From Clostridiales bacterium (GTDB lineage Bacteria > Bacillota > Clostridia > Christensenellales > Pumilibacteraceae), in NCBI GenBank assembly GCA_022508445.1, contig JAFLVG010000006.1, positions 1 through 64,000 on the forward strand: a stretch of 64,000 nt of DNA, written 5' to 3'. Below the pieces are notes generated by a model that was given only the letters and a program-made list of their open reading frames with translations, did no database searches and was not told where the DNA came from. Positions 34,327 to 42,963 of this stretch are shown here, one piece after another (the stretch's first letter is position 1; every line of letters begins with the position of its first letter). The translations under genes and the position numbers were made by a program.

Positions 34327-34744
34327 AGTGAAAGAGATGATACAGTCCGCAAAATCAATCGAGCGTGAATGCGAACGATTTAAGCGCGAGATCAAGCAGC
34401 GGCGTGAGGAGCTTTTGAGCATCAAGAGCGTGATGGGCGGCAGCGAGCGCGTCATGAGCAGCGAGCAGATCTCCATGCCAGAGCGCGTGTATTTCAGCTT
34501 GGAAAAGCTGTATGTGCAATACAGCAATGTGCTTCAACAATTGAACGATAAGCGTAATGAAATCGAACAAGCGATATCCGCGCTCGATCCGATAGAACAG
34601 GAGATTGTGCGCGCGTGGATAAACGGCAAGACCGAAGAGCAGATTGGGGCGGCGGTCGGGTATTCGGGTAGGCATGTGCGGCGTGTTAAGAGGGCGATTC
34701 TTATTAAATTGTCAAATCTTAAAACTTGTCCGCCCATGTCCTAA
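34310..34744 (+). CDS. Phage late-gene regulator, sigma-region-4/ArpU-like
   Basis: 144 residues from ATG 34310, which has AAGGAGGG upstream. A coiled-coil N-terminus (about 1-90) is followed by a sigma-70 region-4-like HTH: DPIEQEIVRAWINGKTEEQI then GAAVGYSGRHVRRVKRAI. Proteins of this kind sit just before the packaging genes in Firmicutes phages and switch on late transcription. The promoter at 34792 may be its target. Confidence 0.75.
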   Translation: MATTDEVKEMIQSAKSIERECERFKREIKQRREELLSIKSVMGGSERVMSSEQISMPERVYFSLEKLYVQYSNVLQQLNDKRNEIEQAISALDPIEQEIVRAWINGKTEEQIGAAVGYSGRHVRRVKRAILIKLSNLKTCPPMS

Positions 34745-34780
34745 TAATCCGTGATATAATGGTAGTGTTCAATATTACGC

Positions 34781-34839
34781 AAAGGCACTACTTGACACGG
34801 CGTGGCGGCTGTGATATACTTCAAGCAGTGCCTTTTTGT
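34781..34839 (+). promoter_or_regulatory. Promoter nested in a 15-bp inverted repeat with T-run
   Basis: AAAGGCACTACTTGA (34781-34795) pairs with TCAAGCAGTGCCTTT (34821-34835; 14 of 15) and is followed by TT, so RNA from upstream can form a terminator. Inside is TTGACA (34792-34797), 17 bases, TATACT (34815-34820), a good promoter for the packaging operon. The -35 lies partly in the left arm, so structure and promoter cannot be separated. Confidence 0.75.
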
Positions 34840-34849
34840 TGGAGGCACA

Positions 34850-35224
34850 ATGGCAGAGAAGAAAGGCGCCGGCGGAAAGAATCAACCATTCGATACAAAG
34901 ACAGGTCGATATGGCAGCGAAAGTCAAGCGACAGGCGAATACGACAGCTTGCCGAGCGCACGAAAAATTACAAGGCGTGCGGAAAAAGTTATCGGTAAAA
35001 TTGAGGCGATAACTAAACACGACTATTCGACTATTCGTTCTGAAGTTTTTAGGAAACAATCCCAACTCGGTTACAACAAAAAGAGGGACTATGTGTATTC
35101 GGCAAATTACTTCTATGTCTTTGATAATCACGATATAGATAACTTTACTATAAACATCAAAGTGGCTATCGTTGGCAACGAGAAATACATTGATATGATT
35201 TGGAAGGAGCTTGAAAATGGCTAA
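34850..35224 (+). CDS. Hypothetical phage protein, 124 aa
   Basis: Start ATG 34850 after TTGGAGGCACA. A basic Gly/Lys-rich N-terminus (MAEKKGAGGKNQPFDTKTGR) is followed by a mixed alpha/beta domain (KKRDYVYSANYFYVFDNHDI). First gene after the nested promoter. No family recognised. Confidence 0.65.
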   Translation: MAEKKGAGGKNQPFDTKTGRYGSESQATGEYDSLPSARKITRRAEKVIGKIEAITKHDYSTIRSEVFRKQSQLGYNKKRDYVYSANYFYVFDNHDIDNFTINIKVAIVGNEKYIDMIWKELENG

Positions 35225-35471
35225 TGTAACAAAGGAGTTTGAGGCTCTGGTGCAGTATATGTTTAGAATAATGAAGTGGGGCGAAGACGCTGTGCCAATA
35301 GCTTTATTGTGTATTGAGCATGGAGAGTATGGCGAAATGGCTGCTGAGGTTTTAGACTATATTAAATCTACACCGAATATCACTCCCGAAGCAGCAGGCG
35401 ATAAAGCGCAAGAATTACGAGACAAGAAATACGGTAAATCAAAATTTGTAGTCGTTAACGATGATAACTAA
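35217..35471 (+). CDS. Hypothetical phage protein, 84 aa
   Basis: ATG 35217 is preferred over a TTG six bases upstream because AAGGAG lies at the right distance. Helical and acidic (YMFRIMKWGEDAVPIALLCI, then PEAAGDKAQELRDKKYGKSK). It overlaps the previous gene by 8 bases; a terminator follows. Confidence 0.65.
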   Translation: MANVTKEFEALVQYMFRIMKWGEDAVPIALLCIEHGEYGEMAAEVLDYIKSTPNITPEAAGDKAQELRDKKYGKSKFVVVNDDN

Positions 35472-35476
35472 AAGTT

Positions 35477-35501
35477 AAGCAACCCAATCGGTTGCTTTTT
35501 T
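35477..35501 (+). terminator. Terminator before the packaging genes
   Basis: AAGCAACC / GGTTGCTT stem (35477-35484 with 35490-35497), 5-base loop, followed by T residues. Confidence 0.8.
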
Positions 35502-35529
35502 CATGCAAGAAAAAGGAGCGTGATGTAAT

Positions 35530-35916
35530 GTGGCGAACGAAAAAAACCTAAAGCCGCATGAAATACGAAGCACGAGCGAAGCGCGAGAAAAGGGCGCAAA
35601 AGGCGGCAAGGCGAGCGGCGAAGCGCGACGTCGAAAAAGGGACTCGCGGCAAGTGCTCGAAATGATTAGTAATCTTTCCGCAAAAGGCGCAGGCGCACAA
35701 TTGCTTGAGGTGGCAGGAGTTCCAAAGAATGCGCGAACTTTACGAACGCTTAGGCTACTTGGACTGCAAAAGAAAGCCGAGCTTGGCGACGTGTCGGCAA
35801 ATCGCCTTATACTCGAAATATTGGGCGAGCTTAACGCTCCGCCTGTTAGCGATGATGACTATGGTTTCTCATTTACTATAGAGGATTTCAGCGATGACAA
35901 CGTTTCCAATACCTAA
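35530..35916 (+). CDS. Probable terminase small subunit
   Basis: 128 residues from a GTG; an overlapping ATG is in another frame. N-terminus basic, with EAREKGAKGGKASGEARRRK, a helical centre and an acidic C-terminus. It overlaps the large terminase gene by 23 bases, the usual place for the small subunit that recognises phage DNA. Family similarity is weak, so the call leans on position. Confidence 0.6.
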   Translation: MANEKNLKPHEIRSTSEAREKGAKGGKASGEARRRKRDSRQVLEMISNLSAKGAGAQLLEVAGVPKNARTLRTLRLLGLQKKAELGDVSANRLILEILGELNAPPVSDDDYGFSFTIEDFSDDNVSNT

Positions 35917-37228
35917 ACCGTTCAGACCTTTGCTCGATCCGAATGTGCGGAAGATAGTCGAGGAAAGCGGACGGTCGACAGGAAAGTCCACAACAAATGA
36001 AACGCTCGGAATCGCGCTCACTTTGCAAAGCAAATACAACAATGTCCTGTATATGCGAGCGGAGCAGAGAGACTTACGCGACATATTCAATTCGACAATT
36101 TCTACTATGCAAGCGCTCGGAGTTGAGCGGTTTTTCGAATATAAGACATCGCCGTTCGAGATTACGTGCATAGTGACAGGCGCGAAGATATACTTTCGCG
36201 GAATAAACGGTAAGACTGCTGACGATCTAACCGCAACAAAAGGTTTTACGCCGCAGTACAAGACGTTAGCACTCGCTATACTTGACGAGGCGAATGAGGT
36301 CAAGTGTTTCAATCACGTTCGGGCGGCGGAAACGACGGTCAACAAATTTCTGCTTCCGAACGCGAAAATCATATACGCGTATAATCCGCCGTCGAGCCGT
36401 AAGCATTGGGCGAATCGAGAGTTCGCGGAAATGGTCAGAAACGGCGCGACGAAGATACATAGCACGTGGGAAGATATCCGCAAGTTGCTTAAAGCAGAAA
36501 CGATAAGCGAGATCGAGCGCATACGGGAGCAGGACCCGAAGCACTACGCGTTTTGGTACGGCGGCGAGATTGTCAGTCTTGAAGGCGCTGTCATCTGGTC
36601 ATTTGACCGTAAAAAGCATCTTATTCCCGTGTCAATGCTTCAAGAGCGCATACGGGCAAATATTTACTATCAGCCGGTAGTTATGTTTTACGGCGTTGAC
36701 AGCGGTATAACAAGCGATGCGACGGCAATCAGCGCATGGGGCTTTTACCCGGACGGGCGGCTTATCAAACTCGATACAATGTACTTCGATATAGCGCAAG
36801 CGCGGCGCATGACAAACATCAAGGGCTTCTCTCACACCGACCAAGTGATTTACATGCTCGATTGGTATAAGAGTTTTAGACAGCGCATGAGTGCGTTAGG
36901 AATAAACATACCGCCGCCCGATTGCGAGCGGTGGTGTTTTGACGGCGCGGCGTTGACGCAAGATCTTATGCTCGAATGGGAAAAGACGACGCACTACAAT
37001 GTGACAGCTGTTACAAACAAGGACATAGAGCGAGACATCGCGCGACTTGTCAACAGCTTCAAATCGGACATGCTGTTTATTTTAGACACGCACGAGAACG
37101 CGGTATCGGTTGAGCAGCTCGAAACATTCAGCTATGATGAGAACAACGAAATACCGGACGGGCAAGCAGACCACACAATCGATGCGGACAAATACGCAAC
37201 CTATGAAGTGTACTACAATTATATTTAG
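35894..37228 (+). CDS. terL: Terminase large subunit
   Basis: 444 residues. Walker A in GRSTGKSTTNE (26-36), Walker B LAILDEANE (about 127-135), coupling and nuclease regions with acidic residues in MFYGVDSGITSDATAISAWG and a late Asp in DGQADHTIDADKY. It cuts and pumps DNA into the prohead using ATP. Directly followed by the portal gene. Confidence 0.94.
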   Translation: MTTFPIPKPFRPLLDPNVRKIVEESGRSTGKSTTNETLGIALTLQSKYNNVLYMRAEQRDLRDIFNSTISTMQALGVERFFEYKTSPFEITCIVTGAKIYFRGINGKTADDLTATKGFTPQYKTLALAILDEANEVKCFNHVRAAETTVNKFLLPNAKIIYAYNPPSSRKHWANREFAEMVRNGATKIHSTWEDIRKLLKAETISEIERIREQDPKHYAFWYGGEIVSLEGAVIWSFDRKKHLIPVSMLQERIRANIYYQPVVMFYGVDSGITSDATAISAWGFYPDGRLIKLDTMYFDIAQARRMTNIKGFSHTDQVIYMLDWYKSFRQRMSALGINIPPPDCERWCFDGAALTQDLMLEWEKTTHYNVTAVTNKDIERDIARLVNSFKSDMLFILDTHENAVSVEQLETFSYDENNEIPDGQADHTIDADKYATYEVYYNYI

Positions 37229-37237
37229 AGGTGAGAA

Positions 37238-38779
37238 ATGGGATTTAGAATTCCTAAATACTTACAAAACTATGTAGATAAGAAAAACGCAAGCCCTTTT
37301 GCTAACTTCGTCAACACATCGCAATATTACGCCAATCGAAACACCTATGTGATGAATTACTTAAATCGCGTGGTGCGGCAGTGTATAGCGTATGCTTGCG
37401 GCGTACAGGATGGAGCGTATAATCAAGGACTGTCCGCGAATATTGGTTATGCGGCTATTAGAAACGCCGTTAAGCTTATCAAGGGTGATAAGACGATATT
37501 CACCGGAGACGACCGCGCGACAGCGTTCTTGTCAGATATCTGGGCGGCTTATGCGCGGTTTGATATCTTCCTCGATGAGCTTATTACATACGGCGAGCAG
37601 GGCGGTACGGCGTTATTTAAGATTAACAAAGACGCGCTCGGACGCTGTTCTCTGTCCGCGTCGAGGGTAGACCGCAGCGATTTTGCCGTAGCGGATAACG
37701 GCGACATAATAGAAGCCAACTTCTTTATATCGCTACTTTCAAGCACGACCGCGAACGGCATAGATGAGGAGTTATGGCTTATTGAGCGCAGGTATTATCT
37801 CGACGGCAAGCCTACCGTTAGTTATCATGTACATCGTAAGAGCGGAACGGCAGGCAATGAAGTGTTGCCGCAAGTCGACGAAAAAGGCATACCGTACAAG
37901 CGGTTAAACAAAACCATTCGGCAGATGATAGATCGACTTGGTATAGAGCTCGATACGCCTATGCGGCTTCCGTACCATGATGGGCTTGGCGTGTGGACGT
38001 ATCGCAGAACGGCGACAAACAGCTGCGTTCCGGGCTTGTGCATGGGCGATCCTGCACTGTACGGCACACTCGATATTTTGTGGTCGATAGACACCGTATT
38101 CAGCGGATCGCTGATTGACGTACTTAACGGCGAGGGTAAAGTGCTCGTTCCGAAGCGTTTTCTTGGGAATATCAATGCGGCCATTCAGAAAGCGTTGGGG
38201 GCAAATCCCGAATGGGGTGGACTCGATAGCGTTACGGAAGGCGACGATGAATTTGTGTATGTCTCTACGCCGCACGATAAAGACTTTCCTCCGACAAGCG
38301 TGCAGTTTAACATTCGCGCCGAAGAGTATCGCGGAATGTTGGAAATGTATCTCAAACAGTTTGCCGTCGCGTACGGCTATGCGCCGACGACACTGTTTCC
38401 GTACTTACAGGATAGCTCGCCCAAGACGGCACGCGAAGTTACGGCGGAGGAAAACCTCACACGCGCAAGCGTACAATCGGCGCACCGTATGCTTATTCCC
38501 GAGCTCAATCGCGCGATTGCAGAGGTGCTTATACAGAGCGGATTTGTAGGAAAGGCGACAATACAGCTTTCCGACTACATAGGCAACAAGCTAATGCGTG
38601 ACGAGAACACGCGGCAAAACTACGCCGCAGGGCTTATACCGCATGAAACGGCGGTTCAAATTGTCAACGGTCTTTCTGCGCGCGAGACGGCGGAATATAT
38701 GCAAAAAATCGGCACGGAGCAAAAAGAGACGGCATTCGGCGCGAGAGTGTACGACGACAGCGACTACTTCGGGGGTTGA
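37238..38779 (+). CDS. Portal protein
   Basis: 513 residues, SPP1 gp6-like length. Typical features are the central helical region and PTTLFPYLQDSSPKTAREVT then RASVQSAHRMLIPELNRAI near the C-terminus, where portal proteins carry their crown helix. It forms the dodecameric channel at the capsid vertex. AGAGGTGAG ribosome site ten bases after terL. Confidence 0.92.
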   Translation: MGFRIPKYLQNYVDKKNASPFANFVNTSQYYANRNTYVMNYLNRVVRQCIAYACGVQDGAYNQGLSANIGYAAIRNAVKLIKGDKTIFTGDDRATAFLSDIWAAYARFDIFLDELITYGEQGGTALFKINKDALGRCSLSASRVDRSDFAVADNGDIIEANFFISLLSSTTANGIDEELWLIERRYYLDGKPTVSYHVHRKSGTAGNEVLPQVDEKGIPYKRLNKTIRQMIDRLGIELDTPMRLPYHDGLGVWTYRRTATNSCVPGLCMGDPALYGTLDILWSIDTVFSGSLIDVLNGEGKVLVPKRFLGNINAAIQKALGANPEWGGLDSVTEGDDEFVYVSTPHDKDFPPTSVQFNIRAEEYRGMLEMYLKQFAVAYGYAPTTLFPYLQDSSPKTAREVTAEENLTRASVQSAHRMLIPELNRAIAEVLIQSGFVGKATIQLSDYIGNKLMRDENTRQNYAAGLIPHETAVQIVNGLSARETAEYMQKIGTEQKETAFGARVYDDSDYFGG

Positions 38780-38781
38780 TA

Positions 38782-39810
38782 ATGACTCTCGCGGATAAAG
38801 GACTAAACTTGCAAGCGGAAGCGCTCGAAGAAGCACAGACACTCATACGGCTCGCGGTGCGTGACGGTTGGTTGAAAAACGAAAGCAAGATTAAGATAAA
38901 CGCGAAGGTGCAAAAGATTATTCGCAACGCGCTTGTACAAATCAATCTCCGTGAATTACGCGAGGCCGCATACCGTAGCCTTAATACCTTTGCTAATCGG
39001 CAGTATGAAACGTATCTGCGCGAGTTCGGTATGATTTCGAGCTATGTACTTGCGCTTATCGCATTATCTAACAGCAAGCTTGAATCGCAAGAGCATGTGC
39101 GCGCAGAACGCACTTTGTACGAAATGCGTTTAGATACCGATGCGCGCGGCGTGCCGCTTCAAGAATACGCCAAAGACTATTTGGAAAATCGAGTAATGCC
39201 GGTATTCGACCGTATTATTGCGCAGAAAGCTCTCGATCCCGATGATGTATCTGGTAATAATTCGTTGCGTAATCGCGCAGAAATGGAAGTACGGTACGCG
39301 GTACACGAGCAGAATATTTCCGATCTGCGCGCGGAAGGTGTAAAGCTTGTCGTATGCTCTGTTCACGCGGACTGTTCCGATCGCTGCGCGAAGTGGCAAG
39401 GGCGCGTATATAGTCTCGATGGCACGAGCGGCAAAACGGAAGACGGGCGATCCTATGTACCGCTTGAAGTGGCGCGCGATGTCTATTACACGACAAAAGC
39501 AGGGAAGACATATAAAAACGGATTGCTTGGATTCAATTGTAGGCACACCCTGTCGCCTTACAGCGTCGGCATGGTAATTCCGCATGTCGACCATGAAACG
39601 CAACAACGAGAACAGCGTATTAACACGCGGCAGCGCGAGCTTGAAAGGAGAGTGCGCGAACAACGAGAAAGGGCGCTCGTGTATCGCAATATAGAACGCG
39701 AGCGTTATCTCAAAGCGCGGCGGCTCGCTATAAAGGCGAACAAAGAATACATACAGTTTAGCAAAGATAACGGCAGGGCATATTACCCGAGCCGCACAAA
39801 ACTTTTATAA
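38782..39810 (+). CDS. Minor head (capsid) protein, SPP1 gp7/Mu F-like
   Basis: 342 residues from ATG 38782, with GGGGG six bases upstream; a TTG at 38776 is an alternative. The C-terminal Cys/His region CSVHADCSDRCAKWQGRVYS, then FNCRHTLSPYS, is characteristic of phage minor head proteins that act in DNA ejection and head assembly. The first 270 residues are helical. Confidence 0.88.
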   Translation: MTLADKGLNLQAEALEEAQTLIRLAVRDGWLKNESKIKINAKVQKIIRNALVQINLRELREAAYRSLNTFANRQYETYLREFGMISSYVLALIALSNSKLESQEHVRAERTLYEMRLDTDARGVPLQEYAKDYLENRVMPVFDRIIAQKALDPDDVSGNNSLRNRAEMEVRYAVHEQNISDLRAEGVKLVVCSVHADCSDRCAKWQGRVYSLDGTSGKTEDGRSYVPLEVARDVYYTTKAGKTYKNGLLGFNCRHTLSPYSVGMVIPHVDHETQQREQRINTRQRELERRVREQRERALVYRNIERERYLKARRLAIKANKEYIQFSKDNGRAYYPSRTKLL

Positions 39811-39819
39811 GGAGTAATT

Positions 39820-39888
39820 ATGAAAAAGACAGCACGGAGCCGCGACCACCCTCGCGGTATTTTTATGCAAATTTTCAATGGGAGGTAA
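39820..39888 (+). other. 22-codon leader reading frame with terminator-like hairpin
   Basis: AAGGAG precedes ATG 39820 (MKKTARSRDHPRGIFMQIFN, then GR). Inside it CCGCGA/TCGCGG (39840-39845 with 39852-39857) is followed by TATTTTTAT, a small intrinsic-terminator shape just before the scaffold and capsid genes. It may tune the amount of capsid message by coupling to translation. Confidence 0.4.
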
Positions 39889-39899
39889 CAAGGGCAAAT

Positions 39900-40412
39900 A
39901 TGTCATTTTTATTTCGAAAAAAGAAAGTCAAGGAGGACAACAACAAAATGACCACTCTCGAACAAGTCCAAAAGGCGTACGAAGACCTTTCGGATGACGA
40001 CAAAAAGAGTTTCCATCAGTCTATTGCCGACCGCGTGCACGAAAGCATAGCGGCACAGGAGCGCGCTGACGGAGACGAGGACGGGCAGTCGGCGGAAGCG
40101 CGCGAGCATGAAGCGCTTGGCGAGGAACATGCCAACGGCAAGGGCGAGGTCGAAGAACTCCACGAGAGTGACGACACCGCCGAAGAAAAGCACGAGGACA
40201 AAGCGGACGAAGATCGTTTTGCGACACTTCTCTCGCGCTTGGAAGCGTTAGAGGCTCGCTTCAAGGAAGACGGCGATACCGACAAGGAGGCCGCCGAAAA
40301 AGCCGAAAAAGTGTACGGCGTAGGTAACGGTGTGTTCGCCGCCGCGCACAAAGACGAAGACACAATCACACCGAAAGAAGCGGCGGAAATCGCCAAAAAA
40401 TTTAAGATATAA
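39900..40412 (+). CDS. Probable scaffold/head assembly protein, acidic
   Basis: 170 residues from ATG 39900; ATG 39948 (MTTLEQVQKAYEDLSDDDKK) after AAGGAGG is equally possible and would drop the basic first 16 residues. Very rich in Glu, Asp and Ala, with a long predicted coiled coil (about 50-140) and a compact C-terminal helix (TPKEAAEIAKKF). Composition and position before the major capsid gene fit a scaffold. Confidence 0.7.
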   Translation: MSFLFRKKKVKEDNNKMTTLEQVQKAYEDLSDDDKKSFHQSIADRVHESIAAQERADGDEDGQSAEAREHEALGEEHANGKGEVEELHESDDTAEEKHEDKADEDRFATLLSRLEALEARFKEDGDTDKEAAEKAEKVYGVGNGVFAAAHKDEDTITPKEAAEIAKKFKI

Positions 40413-40431
40413 AAAGGAGTAAATAAACATT

Positions 40432-41709
40432 ATGGCAGATAACGTTATTACCACCGGTCTTAACGACACCGCGGTATTCCTTCAGAATGCCGCAAACCTC
40501 AAAGCCCCGTTCACGGTAGATGCCAAGAGCGGACAATTCCCTGCGCTCGGAAGCGTAGCGGTCAATCGCCGGCTCGCTTCACAATGGCAGGTAATTCACC
40601 TTGACGAGCGTATATTCGTCGACGGCATGGGCGTCACATCTATGAGCGCCGAAAGCGAAGATGCGGCAGGCGTTCGCATTCCGATGCTTGTTCCGCCTGT
40701 GCGTAACATGCGTACGCTCGCTATCACTCCCGCGGGCAGCGGTGTAGGTGCAGGTACTCCCGGCAACGATCAACCGTTTAACCGCAACCTTCCTCACGGC
40801 ATGCAGACCAATGCAGTCGATATATGGTTCAAGCAACTGTACGACGAAGCGGCGCAAATCTCGCGCGATCAAGCGAGGATGATAGGCAACAACCTTGATA
40901 TTCTCGGGCAGTTTACCGCCACGATACCGCAGGTCACGGCACAGCTCATGGACGCGGAAATCATGGCGACGCAAATAGGTTCCGCGCTTTCCGTTCTCGG
41001 CAACGACGGGCTGTACTATAACCCCAATACCGACACGGACGGATACATGCAGTCTATAATGAACGAGCTCGGCACGGCACTGTCGAACGTAAAGAACGGT
41101 TACGTCGAGGGCATTCTCTCGTATCCGGCGGAAAAGAGCGTGTATGTACTTCGTTACAGCGTGTTCAACAAGCTTATGAGCATCAAGAACGGCGCGATTG
41201 TCAACAGCGACATCGGTCAGAAGATATTGCTCAACGGCAAGTTCGACGAAACCGGATCGCGCTATCTCGGCGGCGCAATTCGCGGTGCGTACGGCGGAAT
41301 ACTTATCAAGGTCGTTCCCGACGCGTACTGGGATTTGGCGGCGGCTCTTCTAAACCTTACAAAAGAGCAAAAAGCACAGTTCGATAAGATTGCCGGCTAT
41401 ATTGCCAACGGTCTCGGCACATACTTCGGTCGCGCTTCCGTCGTTACCGATGTCGATAAGTCGCCGACTACCTCTATGGGCTATATCGTGCGCAACGATT
41501 GGCGTTGGGGTACGGTCGTCACTCGTCGTTCGTCTATCAAGCTTCTCATAAGCTCGACAAACAACGGCACCGACTTCACCAATCCGATTACGAGCTTCGA
41601 GAGTGTTATTGCTCCGAGCGATGTCGAGGCGGTGCTTTCCACTTACAACGGCGGCACCGAGACGACGGTACAGCGTATCGAAGTCAACGGCACAGATAAA
41701 GCTAAGTAA
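40432..41709 (+). CDS. Major capsid protein
   Basis: 425 residues, soluble, directly after the scaffold gene and before a terminator, the expected place and size. Features include a long alpha region (DAEIMATQIGSALSVLGNDG) and the beta-rich C-terminus. I recognise it mainly by order, length and composition, not by a sharp motif. AAAGGAG site. Confidence 0.82.
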   Translation: MADNVITTGLNDTAVFLQNAANLKAPFTVDAKSGQFPALGSVAVNRRLASQWQVIHLDERIFVDGMGVTSMSAESEDAAGVRIPMLVPPVRNMRTLAITPAGSGVGAGTPGNDQPFNRNLPHGMQTNAVDIWFKQLYDEAAQISRDQARMIGNNLDILGQFTATIPQVTAQLMDAEIMATQIGSALSVLGNDGLYYNPNTDTDGYMQSIMNELGTALSNVKNGYVEGILSYPAEKSVYVLRYSVFNKLMSIKNGAIVNSDIGQKILLNGKFDETGSRYLGGAIRGAYGGILIKVVPDAYWDLAAALLNLTKEQKAQFDKIAGYIANGLGTYFGRASVVTDVDKSPTTSMGYIVRNDWRWGTVVTRRSSIKLLISSTNNGTDFTNPITSFESVIAPSDVEAVLSTYNGGTETTVQRIEVNGTDKAK

Positions 41710-41716
41710 CAACACA

Positions 41717-41747
41717 AAAAGGCGAGGCAAACACAGCTTCGCCTTTT
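41717..41747 (+). terminator. Terminator after the capsid gene
   Basis: AAAAGGCGA (41717-41725) pairs with TCGCCTTTT (41739-41747). Confidence 0.75.
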
Positions 41748-41803
41748 CTATGCCGTCAAGAGTATAGCCGTGCAACTCGGCAGACGGTAACACGAGGTGA
41801 ATT

Positions 41804-42331
41804 ATGAACGAACAACAAACGCTGTCGCGCTTTCCGTACGACGACGAAATTATGAAGTACGATTACAACGCGCACCGCTACGTACTTACTGAACAGGGCG
41901 TACTGACAGAGCTAGGCGAGAATTTGGGTATTATTTTGAACGCCACAGGCGACGCCAATTCGAGCACGCTTGCGGAGCGTATTCTCAAACGCGTATCGCA
42001 TACCGTGTATATGTATTTGTTCCGCGATAGCCAAGGCGAGGCGTGGCTTGAATACATCCTCGCCAAACATCCGCCGCTCCGCGATCGCGTAAAAGAAATG
42101 TTGCAGGCACAGCTTTTGTATATGCTGATGAACGGCGATATCGGGCTGTATTCGGGCGTAAACGTAGCAAAGGGACAGATTATGGACATCGATAAGTTGC
42201 GTGACCGCGCGCGAATTGCGCCCGAGGTAGAGGACATTGCTTTGCAAACTATACCCGGACTCGGCTATTGCCTTAAATACGTGGGAGCTTTGCCGTGCGT
42301 GCCGTATGGGTGCTACCACGAGGGGTATTGA
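41804..42331 (+). CDS. Head-tail connector-like protein
   Basis: 175 residues, helical (TLAERILKRVSHTVYMYLFR, then REMLQAQLLYMLMNGDIGLY without the first residue uncertain). Its position after the capsid gene and length fit the gp15/adaptor type. No sharp motif, so the call is by context. A GAGGTG site precedes the ATG. Confidence 0.6.
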   Translation: MNEQQTLSRFPYDDEIMKYDYNAHRYVLTEQGVLTELGENLGIILNATGDANSSTLAERILKRVSHTVYMYLFRDSQGEAWLEYILAKHPPLRDRVKEMLQAQLLYMLMNGDIGLYSGVNVAKGQIMDIDKLRDRARIAPEVEDIALQTIPGLGYCLKYVGALPCVPYGCYHEGY

Positions 42332-42332
42332 T

Positions 42333-42689
42333 ATGATAAACGCTCTAAAAGGTCTCGGACACAATCAGTTCGAGTTTGCGCGTTGGGCGCCCGAAAAGTA
42401 TAACAGATACAAGATAATCCGCGTAGAAGTCGTAAGCGAAAACGAGAAGCGGTGGAGTACAGTCATTCAAAATCTCATTACCGTTGCCGATAGCACGCTC
42501 ATACGCACCGCTTTTGTCTATGACTATAAGCCGGGGCAGCATATATTTTTCCGCAACAAATGGTGGGAGATACGGAGCGTCGGGGAAATGACGGGCGACG
42601 TCAATCCGCAAGCGTTGTCGCTTGTGAATGGCGGTAATACACAGTACGTTTTGGAACTGACGGAGGTAAACGGTTTTGACGTCGAGTAA
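42333..42689 (+). CDS. Head-tail joining protein, 118 aa
   Basis: ATG 42333 follows the previous stop by one base and GGGG lies upstream; an upstream in-frame extension lies inside the previous gene. A beta-rich protein (RWSTVIQNLITVADSTLIRT, FFRNKWWEIRSVGEM) like the small stopper/joining proteins of siphophages. Confidence 0.65.
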   Translation: MINALKGLGHNQFEFARWAPEKYNRYKIIRVEVVSENEKRWSTVIQNLITVADSTLIRTAFVYDYKPGQHIFFRNKWWEIRSVGEMTGDVNPQALSLVNGGNTQYVLELTEVNGFDVE

Positions 42690-42963
42690 CTTCATGAAGC
42701 TGTGCAAGGAGTGTGAGGCTATTCTCCGCGCCGCCGCGCCGTATAAGACAGGAAATCTGCGCTATAACGCAATCAAGATTGAAATGCCTTCGCCCAATAC
42801 TTGCAGGCTTTACGTCGACGAAGAAATCGCGCCGTATATGAAATACACCAACGAGCCGTGGAAAACGGGGAAGAATCCCAATGAAGGGTGGTTTGATAAA
42901 GCGGCAGAACAAATAGCTATGCACATAGCACGGCGAGTAAAAGGAGCATTGAAAGAATCATGA
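42676..42963 (+). CDS. Minor tail/neck protein, gp10-like
   Basis: 95 residues from TTG 42676, supported by CGGAGG nine bases upstream; ATG 42694 is an alternative. The segments APYKTGNLRYNAI and EIAPYMKYTNEPWKTG match the small HK97-gp10-like tail-completion proteins. It overlaps neighbours on both sides. Confidence 0.7.
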   Translation: MTSSNFMKLCKECEAILRAAAPYKTGNLRYNAIKIEMPSPNTCRLYVDEEIAPYMKYTNEPWKTGKNPNEGWFDKAAEQIAMHIARRVKGALKES

